In this document: positions 1-6,181 of the stretch, piece after piece
How positions within the stretch are numbered: position 1 is the first letter of the stretch
How the letters are laid out: each line of letters starts with the position of its first letter
Assembly: GCA_024405065.1 (NCBI GenBank)
Contig: JAKSPF010000021.1
Coordinates: 1-11,843 of the forward strand
DNA: 11,843 bases
Direction of reading: 5' to 3'
DNA from: Sphaerochaetaceae bacterium
GTDB taxonomy: Bacteria > Spirochaetota > Spirochaetia > Sphaerochaetales > Sphaerochaetaceae
Notes under the pieces: model-generated
Told to the model about the DNA's origin: nothing
The model's input: the letters and a program-made list of their open reading frames with translations, nothing else
Databases searched by the model: none
Made by a program: the position numbers and the translations under genes

Positions 1-852
1 CATAAGTCCCACACTCACCAAAGTGGCACTCAGCCCTGAAAGTTGAGTTTTGTCAGGGAAAGCAAACGCCATCCATTTTGCACTCCACAGTCCCTGATAT
101 GAATGTTGAATGGAATTATAAAAAACCCAACTCAGTGTTATGAGAATCAAAACAGGATTTTTTATGACAGACCTTCCTGTAACGGAAATCTGCCTGAATA
201 TCTCGGTTGCACCCGCACTGTCACGCTTTGTGACCGTTTTTCCCGTAAGTAACAAACTCAAGGAAACGGCAAGCATTATAACCGACAGATACAGAAAAAC
301 ATTTGTAATGCCGAACCGTTCAATGAGAATTTTTAAGGGAGCAGAAGCAACAGCCTGCCCAAATCCGCTGAATGTTACGGCAAGACCCGTGTAAAGTGCA
401 AATTTCCTGCCTGTGAAGTGTTCTGTAAGATATTGGACAATAGATACAAACACAGGTCCTACCCCCACTCCCACAAGGCATCTGCCGGCCATCACCATTA
501 GCGCATTTGAGGCAAACGCAAACAGGATTGAGCCGGCTGCGGCAATTACAAATCCCACCGCAACAACTCCGGAAGCGCCGTATTTACGAGACAGAGGAGC
601 TGCAAAAAGCTGTTGAAAAGCATAGGGAAGGTAATACATCCCTGAAATCAGCCCCGAAAATGAAGAAGAAATCCCGAATCTGTTTTGAAATACGGGAATG
701 ACAATGTTTGCTGAAATTTTAAAAAAAGCCGAAATTGTATATGCGGTGAAAAAAAGTATCAGCACATGATTGGCTTTTGTTGTCCTTGTATCCATAACCG
801 GGTTTTTAAGTCCGCCTGCAAAACCCTGAGGTTTTGAAAGTTGATCCTCCAT
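1..852 (-). CDS. MFS transporter, C-terminus beyond the left edge
   Basis: Reading the minus strand from the ATG at 852 gives 284 open codons to the window edge, so the 3' part is missing. The protein opens with a polar tail (about residues 1-28, starting MEDQLSKPQGF) and then runs into hydrophobic segments: about 29-52, 63-84, 93-112, 115-135 and further pairs. Family hallmarks are the loop after TM2 (APLSRKYG, residues 85-92), a Gly-rich GVGVGP segment in the fourth helix region, and a QGLWSAKWM motif near residue 255, typical of the linker into the second half of bacterial MFS proteins. It is an inner-membrane secondary transporter; the substrate cannot be told from sequence. It is separated from rsmD by 118 nt and has its own promoter-like sequence. 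The Shine-Dalgarno for the ATG is weak (AAGG, about 13 nt upstream). A later Met (residue 20) is an alternative start. Confidence 0.85.
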   Translation of the reverse strand, partial: MEDQLSKPQGFAGGLKNPVMDTRTTKANHVLILFFTAYTISAFFKISANIVIPVFQNRFGISSSFSGLISGMYYLPYAFQQLFAAPLSRKYGASGVVAVGFVIAAAGSILFAFASNALMVMAGRCLVGVGVGPVFVSIVQYLTEHFTGRKFALYTGLAVTFSGFGQAVASAPLKILIERFGITNVFLYLSVIMLAVSLSLLLTGKTVTKRDSAGATEIFRQISVTGRSVIKNPVLILITLSWVFYNSIQHSYQGLWSAKWMAFAFPDKTQLSGLSATLVSVGLM

Positions 853-904
853 TCGTTAAATCATCAACCTTGAATTTCATAGTCAGGTGATGCGATTTCC
901 CCCC

Positions 905-910
905 ATTATA
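905..910 (-). promoter_or_regulatory. Candidate -10 element of the MFS gene promoter
   Basis: On the minus strand a perfect TATAAT is followed at once by six G residues (plus-strand C run 899-904) and then AAA. No good -35 hexamer lies 16-18 bp upstream. A start near 898 would give a leader of about 45 nt. The position between rsmD and the MFS gene supports independent transcription of the transporter. The rest of the 853-970 gap holds nothing I can name; I see no convincing terminator after rsmD. Confidence 0.45.
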
Positions 911-970
911 CACAAATTCCAGTTTCTTTACCGAATTTCCCGAATAAAATTGCAAGGCGAGCCGGCGAGC

Positions 971-1543
971 TTAATTTTGCAACTGACTTTGCAACTGACT
1001 CCCGACGTAAATCTTTACCATGTTTCTGCCGTAGATTCTTGTGTCTTTAAGTGTTAAATTGCCGATTCTTTCTTCCCACAGGTCTGCTTCTGAAGAGGGT
1101 ATGTGAATTACAAAACGCCCGCCTTCATTCACGGTTTTATTTTCCGACACAAGAAGAGCAAGCCTTGTTTTGTCGGGCATCGGAAAGGGAGGATCTGCAT
1201 ATACAACGTCATACTTCCGGTTACATTCAGGAATGAATTTAAGAACATCCGAACAGAAAAGTCTGATGTCACAATACGGTTTTGCAAACTCCGTGTTCTT
1301 TTCTATGGTTGCTTTTTTTGACCTGTCCATCTCCACAAGGTCTACAAGAACAGCTCCCCGACTTGCAGCTTCAAGTCCGACACAACCGCTTCCGGAAAAA
1401 AGGTCGCAGAAGGAAAGTCCGTCCAAAGGTCCGAGAACAGAAAACAGAGATTCCCTCATCCTGTCCATTGCCGGACGTATTTCCAGCTCTCCCCGGGGAA
1501 TTACAACACGCCGTCCGCAGAATCTGCCGCCGGTTATTCTCAT
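971..1543 (-). CDS. rsmD: 16S rRNA (guanine966-N2)-methyltransferase RsmD
   Basis: This 190-residue protein is a standard-length RsmD, the S-adenosylmethionine-dependent enzyme that methylates G966 of 16S rRNA on the assembling 30S subunit. The start MRITGGRFCGRR matches the usual RsmD N-terminus, so I place it at the ATG at 1543 and not at the in-frame start 40 codons upstream inside the FAD gene. Visible motifs are R-P-A-M-D-R-M-R-E-S (23-32), the SAM-binding loop DLFSGSGCVGLEAASRGA (47-64), an acidic VEMD (70-73) after the second strand, and the catalytic-type DPPF (117-120). The gene starts 10 nt after the FAD-subunit stop and is the last gene of that operon, with no obvious Shine-Dalgarno, so translation is probably coupled. 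The C-terminus ends in a duplicated SQLQ from a 12-bp tandem repeat. Confidence 0.93.
   Translation of the reverse strand: MRITGGRFCGRRVVIPRGELEIRPAMDRMRESLFSVLGPLDGLSFCDLFSGSGCVGLEAASRGAVLVDLVEMDRSKKATIEKNTEFAKPYCDIRLFCSDVLKFIPECNRKYDVVYADPPFPMPDKTRLALLVSENKTVNEGGRFVIHIPSSEADLWEERIGNLTLKDTRIYGRNMVKIYVGSQLQSQLQN
976..1000. repeat. 12-bp tandem duplication at the rsmD 3' end
   Basis: The unit tttgcaactgac occurs twice head to tail with no mismatch (976-987 and 988-999) plus one further matching base. It lies in frame in rsmD and encodes SQLQ twice, just before the final Asn and the stop codon. It lengthens the tail by four residues outside the methyltransferase fold. Confidence 0.9.
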
Positions 1544-1553
1544 TGTGAGCGGT

Positions 1554-2447
1554 TTATTCGGTAAGGAATTTTGTATTGGCATCAAACAACACCGTTTTGA
1601 TAAGTCTGAAGGTTCTTTCAAGGACAAGGTCCGTAGCCTGCGGAAACTTATCCTGCAGCTCATTTACCAGATCTTGAGCGGTTCTTACAATCATTGCAGT
1701 AGGGAGGGGCAACTGCGAGGTTGCCAGACGGTTTTCAAAGTTCTGACTGGTGAACATTCCGCAAGATGGAATCACGAGATAAAAACCGGACATCACTATT
1801 TTTTGCTGATTTACGGAAAAAAGCAAACCCACGCATACGGTGTTGTCCGGATCCTGCATAGGATTGCCGGCAGTCCTGAAAAACTGATACGGCGGCAGCT
1901 CGTAGGGTATCCTTATCTTTGTGACAAAAGAATTGCGTCTGAAAGCAAAATGTCCGTCCTGATCATACAGCTTTGCAACCGGTACCCACCTTCCGTACGT
2001 GGTTATTCCGAACAGTCCCTTCACAACAGTTCTGACCTCAGTTTGAGTGCCCGCTGCCGCAAGAAAGCACGGTACGGAAAACCTTATTTCATCAGTGCAT
2101 AACGCACCGCCTACAGTGGCTCGGCTCTTTATCAGGGTATTGCCGATATCCGAAAAGGCCCTGTTCAGCTCTTCTGAAAAAGAAAGGGAACCCGATTCCT
2201 CCAAATCAAGAAATGTAACGTTGGCACCTACTTCAAGATATCTGTCCATGTGAATTGTTCTTGACAGTTCCGATATTTCACTTATGGAAATTATATCTGA
2301 CTGGATCGGGTCATTGTAGTAATCCTGCCGGTTCATAAGGAATGTTCCGCCTGCAAAAATCTTTGCCTGCGGATTTTTAAGAATCAGGGACAGAAGTTCC
2401 TGAGAGGTTTTCGGTGAATGAACGGTAGGAGAATTATAAACGGTCAT
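1554..2447 (-). CDS. FAD-binding (medium) subunit of a xanthine dehydrogenase-type complex
   Basis: The 297-residue protein has the two-domain layout of the molybdopterin-dehydrogenase FAD subunit (XdhB/CoxM/CutM type, usually about 270-300 residues). In that family it passes electrons from the iron-sulfur clusters through FAD to an acceptor. The first FAD loop is FAGGTFL (31-37, canonical AGGTDL) and the second is TVGGALCT (111-118, canonical TIGGN). A VTKIRIPYELPPYQFFRT stretch matches the family's 'L...I.IP......F.K...R' passage before the C-terminal domain. It lacks some usual residues, such as Asp after AGGT and Asn after the second GG, so FAD affinity is not assured. It overlaps the [2Fe-2S] gene by 14 nt, and AGGAAGAAGAGA just upstream of the ATG can serve as ribosome binding site. 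I give no gene symbol because the substrate is unknown. Confidence 0.85.
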   Translation of the reverse strand: MTVYNSPTVHSPKTSQELLSLILKNPQAKIFAGGTFLMNRQDYYNDPIQSDIISISEISELSRTIHMDRYLEVGANVTFLDLEESGSLSFSEELNRAFSDIGNTLIKSRATVGGALCTDEIRFSVPCFLAAAGTQTEVRTVVKGLFGITTYGRWVPVAKLYDQDGHFAFRRNSFVTKIRIPYELPPYQFFRTAGNPMQDPDNTVCVGLLFSVNQQKIVMSGFYLVIPSCGMFTSQNFENRLATSQLPLPTAMIVRTAQDLVNELQDKFPQATDLVLERTFRLIKTVLFDANTKFLTE

Positions 2448-2970
2448 TTCTCTTCTTCCTGTACTTGTATGCAGCGTTGATTATTTTTTCCATAGATGAG
2501 ATGTCCACGCACCTGCATTTGTTTATGGACAGCTCTTTTTCAATGAAATCCCTGTTGATCAACATTTTTATTTTTTCATTGCGGCTTTTAGCGGATGAAA
2601 TACCGTAAAGTCCGTATTTCTCCATTCTCCTCAATATTGATTCTATAAGTAAGGTTTTTGCTGCAATACACTGGGAACACGGTCTGAAACCCGTTTCTTT
2701 GTACGCTTTTCTTATGTCTTCATACTGTAAAGAATCTCTGAAATTTCCGAACGTTATTATTTTTGCGCCGTCAAGAATGAAAGCAGGTACAAGACAACTT
2801 ACAACCGGCTGCTCATTTACAAGAACAATGCAGTTACCGCAATTTGCACCTTTGCACTCGTAGTTTGAAGGAAAATCAAACACATATTCCTGCAGTATCA
2901 GGTTGAGAGGCTTTACAGAGCTTGCGTTTATCTGGTGATTGATGCCGTCAATGGTACAGTTTATGTTCAT
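2434..2970 (-). CDS. [2Fe-2S] (small) subunit of a xanthine dehydrogenase-type complex
   Basis: The 178-residue protein matches the small subunit of molybdenum hydroxylases (XdhC/CoxS type), which carries electrons through two [2Fe-2S] clusters. The N-terminal plant-ferredoxin-like fold supplies C39, C44, C47 and C59 (CX4CX2CX11C, in ECKGANCGNCIVLV and VVSCL), the normal spacing. The helical second domain supplies C98, C101 (PCSQC) and C152, C154 (CRC). Canonical proteins read CGxC, then about 30 residues, then CRC. Here the gap is 50 residues and lysine-rich, and the flanking CTPG motif is absent. The start is firm: AGGAG lies 6 nt before the ATG, which overlaps the upstream stop as ATGA. 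The last 14 nt overlap the FAD gene. Normal family length is about 150-165, so the extra length sits in the expanded loop and the basic tail (KYRKKRNDRL). Confidence 0.87.
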   Translation of the reverse strand: MNINCTIDGINHQINASSVKPLNLILQEYVFDFPSNYECKGANCGNCIVLVNEQPVVSCLVPAFILDGAKIITFGNFRDSLQYEDIRKAYKETGFRPCSQCIAAKTLLIESILRRMEKYGLYGISSAKSRNEKIKMLINRDFIEKELSINKCRCVDISSMEKIINAAYKYRKKRNDRL

Positions 2971-4925
2971 TCAATGCTCCTGTTTGTATTCACCGTGTCC
3001 AATATATCCTGTTGGGTAAGAGGAAGACTGTTGATGTGGAAATCAAGGGCCTGACTCAGTGCATCCGTAAATGCTGCAACAACAAGTCCTCTTACAAGCG
3101 GTGCGGCAAAACCGGAAGGAATTGCATTATCGGTATACGTGTCCAGATTTACATCAATTTTATCGCAGGTGAACGGACATACTTCCTTTATTGCCGTTTC
3201 TGCGGTGCGTTTGAGAATACTTTTCATCACTGAATTACGGTATTCTCTTCCGTGATGCACTCTGACGGTGACGTGATCAATTACAGGACAGAGCAACACA
3301 GGGTCTATGTGAAGGTCAACTGCAGCACTTCCTGCACACGTGCAGTTGAACAGTACGTGTTTGTTTTCAGATTTGATTCCCACCATTTCCTTTATCGGAT
3401 ACGGAACAGATGCCTCTCTGCTTGCAACTATCCGGACACAGGCCTTCTTAATCATATCTCCTATGAAGTTGTATCCTGCCGAATGGATGTAGGGTCCGTT
3501 GTCTTCCTGCGAACCGGAACCGATATTGAAAATAATGTTTTCACCGGGTATTCCCATGATGTTTGCCGACATTCCCTTCCAGAAATCAATTTCCGGTCTG
3601 TTGATGTTTACCGGAACGTTTATTTCCATGTGCTTTGCATCGGTCATTACAACAGACAGTCTTGTTGCGTCGGTGTAGGGACATTCATTTGAAAAACCGG
3701 AAATGCCGTGCCCGGAGGCAAGACCCGTTCCGCGTGAATAATTCATAAACGGATTCACGTCCCTCTTTCTCAATTTAGGCTGACAGTTCACCGAGTAGTT
3801 TCTGTCAAATTCACTGTAACGGCAACAATCGGATACCGTTTGTGAAAGTGCTGCGGTGTCTGCAACGGATTTTATTGCAAAACAAAGTGCGTCTTTTTCA
3901 TGTATGTTCTGTTTTCTCCACTCGGAAGGAAGGATTCCGAAGTTCCGTATTGCTTCATTGTAACAATGTTCTCTTGCTGCAAGAGACATTGCATATCCTG
4001 AATCGGAGAAAAACAGAGCGGCAGGTTTACAGGAAACCGATGTACTTATTTCAACGTGTGCTGCCTTGAGACCGTAATTGGGAATAAGTCCAGTGAGTAT
4101 GTTGTAACAGAATTCGTCAGAGAAAACGGGACTCGGCCCACGCTCAATATCTACTCTGACATCCTGTGCCAGAGGGTGAAACTTTGCGTCAAACGCAAAT
4201 CTGAATCTGAAAACCATATCACCTTGCCAAGAAATTGACGGTACTGACAGAAAAATCTGACACTGTCTGAGGGAAGCCGCTGCCGCAGCGATTATTCCGT
4301 ACACAGAAGGAAGATAAACAAGCTGGTCATAAGGTGCATGCCAGTCTTCGGTAAGCAGGGTGATGTTTCCTGTTTCCGTTCCCAGCGCAGAGGCCACGCT
4401 CTGTTTTACGTTTGACGGCCACTGGGTTGTAAGACGCAGGTATATTCTGTCATTTTCCGCATTTGCAATAATTTTCTGTTCTTCTTTCAAGGCCATACAG
4501 TGACGTTTTACGGTGAAGTCGGAAGTTATTGAGGTTGTTTCCGGATTATCAAAAAATGTTCCGCATTTACCGTAATTCCATACAAAAGGATGTAAATCCT
4601 CCGTATCGGACTCCTGAGGCTCAGGTTGGTGAGAATGAATCTGTATTTTTCCCATATACTCCGATACGGATTCCATATCAGTTCCGAATACTGCTGCAAC
4701 AGGGATGCCGGATGCCGGTTTTCCCGGTTCGGCAAATACCGGAAAAGAAGTTTTCCCTATTTCCACGGAGTTCTTTTTCAGATCCGCAGAGGTGATTATC
4801 AGGATATCTTCGGACTGTTGCGGAAAATCGCAGGAATCAAATATTCCTGCATCATCCGGTGCAAAGATGATTTTGCCGACAAGATGTCTTACATTGAAAT
4901 CCAGCTTTTCCCATGCTGTTGCCAT
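2967..4925 (-). CDS. Divergent molybdenum-hydroxylase large subunit, probably lacking standard active-site residues
   Basis: This 652-residue protein follows the order of xanthine dehydrogenase/CO dehydrogenase large subunits. It has a hammerhead-like domain (about 10-96: VRHLVGKIIFAPDD, then ILIITSADL, then IPVAAVFGTD), then TTQWPSNVKQSVASALG (166-182, canonical 'TQ.P..vr..vA..LG'), then GLASGHGISGF (401-411), then an HINSLPLT end (630-637). Family lengths are usually 700-800. The key active-site positions look lost: the GGxFGGK pterin loop aligns with EDWHAPYDQLVY (193-204), the RGxG segment with SDSG (307-310), the GQG loop with NRPEIDFW (442-449), and the GxGE catalytic Glu region with IPSGFAAP (602-609). 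The ATG at 4925 is preferred because GAGG sits 6 nt upstream; a TTG at 4931 would abut that site. It is first in the operon, which ends in rsmD. It may be a repurposed or Moco-free relative. These alignments are by eye. Confidence 0.75.
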   Translation of the reverse strand: MATAWEKLDFNVRHLVGKIIFAPDDAGIFDSCDFPQQSEDILIITSADLKKNSVEIGKTSFPVFAEPGKPASGIPVAAVFGTDMESVSEYMGKIQIHSHQPEPQESDTEDLHPFVWNYGKCGTFFDNPETTSITSDFTVKRHCMALKEEQKIIANAENDRIYLRLTTQWPSNVKQSVASALGTETGNITLLTEDWHAPYDQLVYLPSVYGIIAAAAASLRQCQIFLSVPSISWQGDMVFRFRFAFDAKFHPLAQDVRVDIERGPSPVFSDEFCYNILTGLIPNYGLKAAHVEISTSVSCKPAALFFSDSGYAMSLAAREHCYNEAIRNFGILPSEWRKQNIHEKDALCFAIKSVADTAALSQTVSDCCRYSEFDRNYSVNCQPKLRKRDVNPFMNYSRGTGLASGHGISGFSNECPYTDATRLSVVMTDAKHMEINVPVNINRPEIDFWKGMSANIMGIPGENIIFNIGSGSQEDNGPYIHSAGYNFIGDMIKKACVRIVASREASVPYPIKEMVGIKSENKHVLFNCTCAGSAAVDLHIDPVLLCPVIDHVTVRVHHGREYRNSVMKSILKRTAETAIKEVCPFTCDKIDVNLDTYTDNAIPSGFAAPLVRGLVVAAFTDALSQALDFHINSLPLTQQDILDTVNTNRSIE

Positions 4926-4931
4926 ACACAA

Positions 4932-4971
4932 CCTCTTTAGACATTATATCACATTGCGGACAACTTGACAG
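4932..4971 (-). promoter_or_regulatory. Candidate promoter of the molybdo-flavoenzyme-like operon
   Basis: The minus strand has a perfect TATAAT (4943-4948) with CTGTCA, a 4/6 match to TTGACA, 17 bp upstream (4966-4971). The predicted start near 4936 places the Shine-Dalgarno GAGG (4932-4935) at the extreme 5' end of the message and leaves only about 11 nt before the ATG at 4925. The whole element lies in the 49-nt gap behind the AEC permease gene, so read-through from that gene is also possible. Confidence 0.5.
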
Positions 4972-4974
4972 GTA

Positions 4975-5916
4975 TCAGAAAAGACCTACGGTAAAACCTA
5001 TTGCACAGAACGCAAGAAACATTGTGAGCATGCTCAGAACGGATGATGCAACAACTATTATGTTGGCAAGTTCTTCGTTTCCTCCCATTGCAACGGCAGT
5101 GCTGTATGAGTTTATGGCAATGGGAGCCGAAGCAAGTACGCCGATTACGGAAAGACCGGAACCTCGTATTCCTATGAGTTCGGCAAACGGTATTGCAATA
5201 AGAGGAAACAGAATCATCTTTATGAAGAGGGTTACTCCGAGCTCACGTCTGTATTTCACTATGCCGTCAAATCTGAATGTTGCACCCAGTGCAAGAAGAC
5301 CTATCGGTGTTGCACAGTCTCCCAGTTTTTTTATTACGCTGTCTTTTACTATCGGCGGAACCGGAGGGTTCGTGAAGTTGAGAAGAAGTCCGACAGTGCA
5401 GGAAATGATGAGCGGGTTTTTGATAAGTGCAATGAAAATGCCCGAGAGGGATTTTGATTTTCCCGTGTATCTTTCAAATGCATATACACTGAAAATGTTT
5501 TGCAGAATCACCACTATCGGAAGTGCTACGGCAATAACTCCCATGTTTTTTCCGTAGATGCTGGCAAGTACAGGCAGACTGAGGAGAGTGAAGTTTGCTT
5601 TAAATGAACCCTGAATCATTACGGGAATTACGGTTTTGTCTTTTGTTGTTTTTTTTGCGGCAAAATTTCCGGTGATGAAAATGAATGTTAAAAGACCCAC
5701 AATGGAGAAAATCACCTTGGCGTCAAAGGCTCCGGATAATTCTGCAGTCCAGATGTTGATTAACGTTGAAAAGGGAAGGAGCAGTCGGAAAACAAGCAGG
5801 TTCATTCCGTGAGCCGTTTCCATTGTGATTATTTTCAGTCTGCCCAGCAGAAAACCTATTCCCATGTAACAGAACAAGGGGAAAAGTGCATTGGCTGTTA
5901 TTTTTACTATTTCCAT
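4975..5916 (-). CDS. AEC-family (auxin efflux carrier-like) permease
   Basis: The 313-residue, very hydrophobic protein matches the AEC family (usual length about 300-320, ten membrane helices). Members export or exchange small organic acids and related anions. The N-terminus MEIVKITANALFPLFCYMGIGFLLGR is typical, followed by NLLVFRLLLPFSTL (about 37-50) with the conserved Pro in TM2. Later come TPIGLLALGATF and near the end NEELANIIVVASSVLSML, the usual final-helix pattern. An in-frame start 66 codons further upstream exists, but that extension is polar and runs through the nrdD control region, so I choose the ATG at 5916. The Shine-Dalgarno is poor: GGAG about 13 nt upstream. It lies 49 nt before the molybdo-flavoenzyme-like operon on the same strand, which could link it to that complex's substrate. 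That link is only an inference. Confidence 0.88.
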   Translation of the reverse strand: MEIVKITANALFPLFCYMGIGFLLGRLKIITMETAHGMNLLVFRLLLPFSTLINIWTAELSGAFDAKVIFSIVGLLTFIFITGNFAAKKTTKDKTVIPVMIQGSFKANFTLLSLPVLASIYGKNMGVIAVALPIVVILQNIFSVYAFERYTGKSKSLSGIFIALIKNPLIISCTVGLLLNFTNPPVPPIVKDSVIKKLGDCATPIGLLALGATFRFDGIVKYRRELGVTLFIKMILFPLIAIPFAELIGIRGSGLSVIGVLASAPIAINSYSTAVAMGGNEELANIIVVASSVLSMLTMFLAFCAIGFTVGLF

Positions 5917-5942
5917 ATGGCGAAAGGTACTCCATATTGCGG

Positions 5943-5971
5943 ATTTTGTTAATATCGGGAGAAGTTTGCAA
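5943..5971 (-). promoter_or_regulatory. Weak candidate promoter of the AEC permease gene
   Basis: On the minus strand TTGCAA (5966-5971) and CAAAAT (5943-5948) are spaced 17 bp apart, each a 4/6 match to consensus. The predicted start near 5936 leaves a leader of about 20 nt before the ATG at 5916. The match is modest; the main support is position, upstream of the first gene of a minus-strand run. Confidence 0.3.
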
Positions 5972-6001
5972 TTGGCTCTTTTTTTTGAAAAATACATTGT
6001 T

Positions 6002-6031
6002 TTGACTTGACGTTTCAATCCGGAATATGTT
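6002..6031 (+). promoter_or_regulatory. Candidate nrdDG promoter
   Basis: TTGACT (6002-6007, 5/6 match to TTGACA) and TATGTT (6026-6031, 4/6 match to TATAAT) are spaced 18 bp apart. The -10 element overlaps the start of the upstream NrdR box, so a bound repressor would block it. Transcription would begin near 6038 and leave a leader of about 140 nt before the nrdD ATG. A second -10-like TATATT at 6063-6068, inside the downstream box, is an alternative. Confidence 0.4.
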
Positions 6032-6042
6032 ACTAATAGTGT
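6027..6042 (+). promoter_or_regulatory. Weak upstream NrdR box
   Basis: Against the published NrdR box ACACWATATATWGTGT this 16-mer matches 10 positions. The right half (ATAGTGT) is perfect and the left half degenerate. It starts exactly 32 bp before the strong box, leaving a 16-bp gap. NrdR sites usually come in pairs with this helical phasing, and that spacing is the main reason for calling it. Confidence 0.55.
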
Positions 6043-6058
6043 TACTGAAAAGTAGTAT

Positions 6059-6074
6059 ACACTATATTTTGTGT
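6059..6074 (+). promoter_or_regulatory. Strong NrdR box upstream of nrdD
   Basis: The sequence ACACTATATTTTGTGT matches the NrdR consensus ACACWATATATWGTGT at 15 of 16 positions, with both ACAC and GTGT arms intact. NrdR is the ATP/dATP-sensing repressor of ribonucleotide reductase genes, and the next gene is nrdD. The site lies 107 nt before the nrdD start codon. The rest of the 265-nt region 5917-6181 holds the two promoter candidates, a run of eight T at about 5978 and an untranslated leader with nothing else I recognise. Confidence 0.82.
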
Positions 6075-6181
6075 GTTTTTGAATTATGGCAGAATCTTTG
6101 GCGGTTTTTGACATACAGAAATTTCACAGAATGTTCATTGAACCGAAACAGAAGTTATATAAAAAGACGGGAGGAAAAGTA

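Noticed and set aside
953..972. Hairpin between rsmD and the left MFS gene
   Set aside because: Only the GCCGGC core and a few outer bases pair, with an internal mismatch and no loop. Two offset direct copies of GGCGAGC explain the look.
1544..1663. N-terminal extension of rsmD into the FAD gene
   Set aside because: The canonical RsmD start MRI.GG is at 1543, and the extension is just another frame of the FAD gene.
1170..2102. Long plus-strand open frame (310 codons) antisense to rsmD and the FAD gene
   Set aside because: It lies fully opposite two genes with clear family motifs, and its product is Ser/Arg-rich with no domain. It is a shadow frame.
4913..5557. Plus-strand open frame (214 codons) opposite the AEC permease
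   Set aside because: It is antisense to a confident membrane protein; the composition is what the complement of hydrophobic codons gives, and there is no ribosome site.
6028..6046. TGTTACT direct repeat (6028-6034 and 6040-6046) as an independent operator
   Set aside because: It overlaps the phased weak NrdR box, which explains the site more simply. A 12-bp direct repeat of seven bases is weak evidence alone.
5917..6114. N-terminal extension of the AEC permease
   Set aside because: The extension is polar, not part of the AEC fold, and would run through the NrdR boxes and promoter region of nrdD.
6086..6181. N-terminal extension of nrdD from an in-frame ATG at 6086
   Set aside because: There is no Shine-Dalgarno, and the extra 32 residues precede the normal ATP-cone start. 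The ATG at 6182 has GGAGG at ideal distance.
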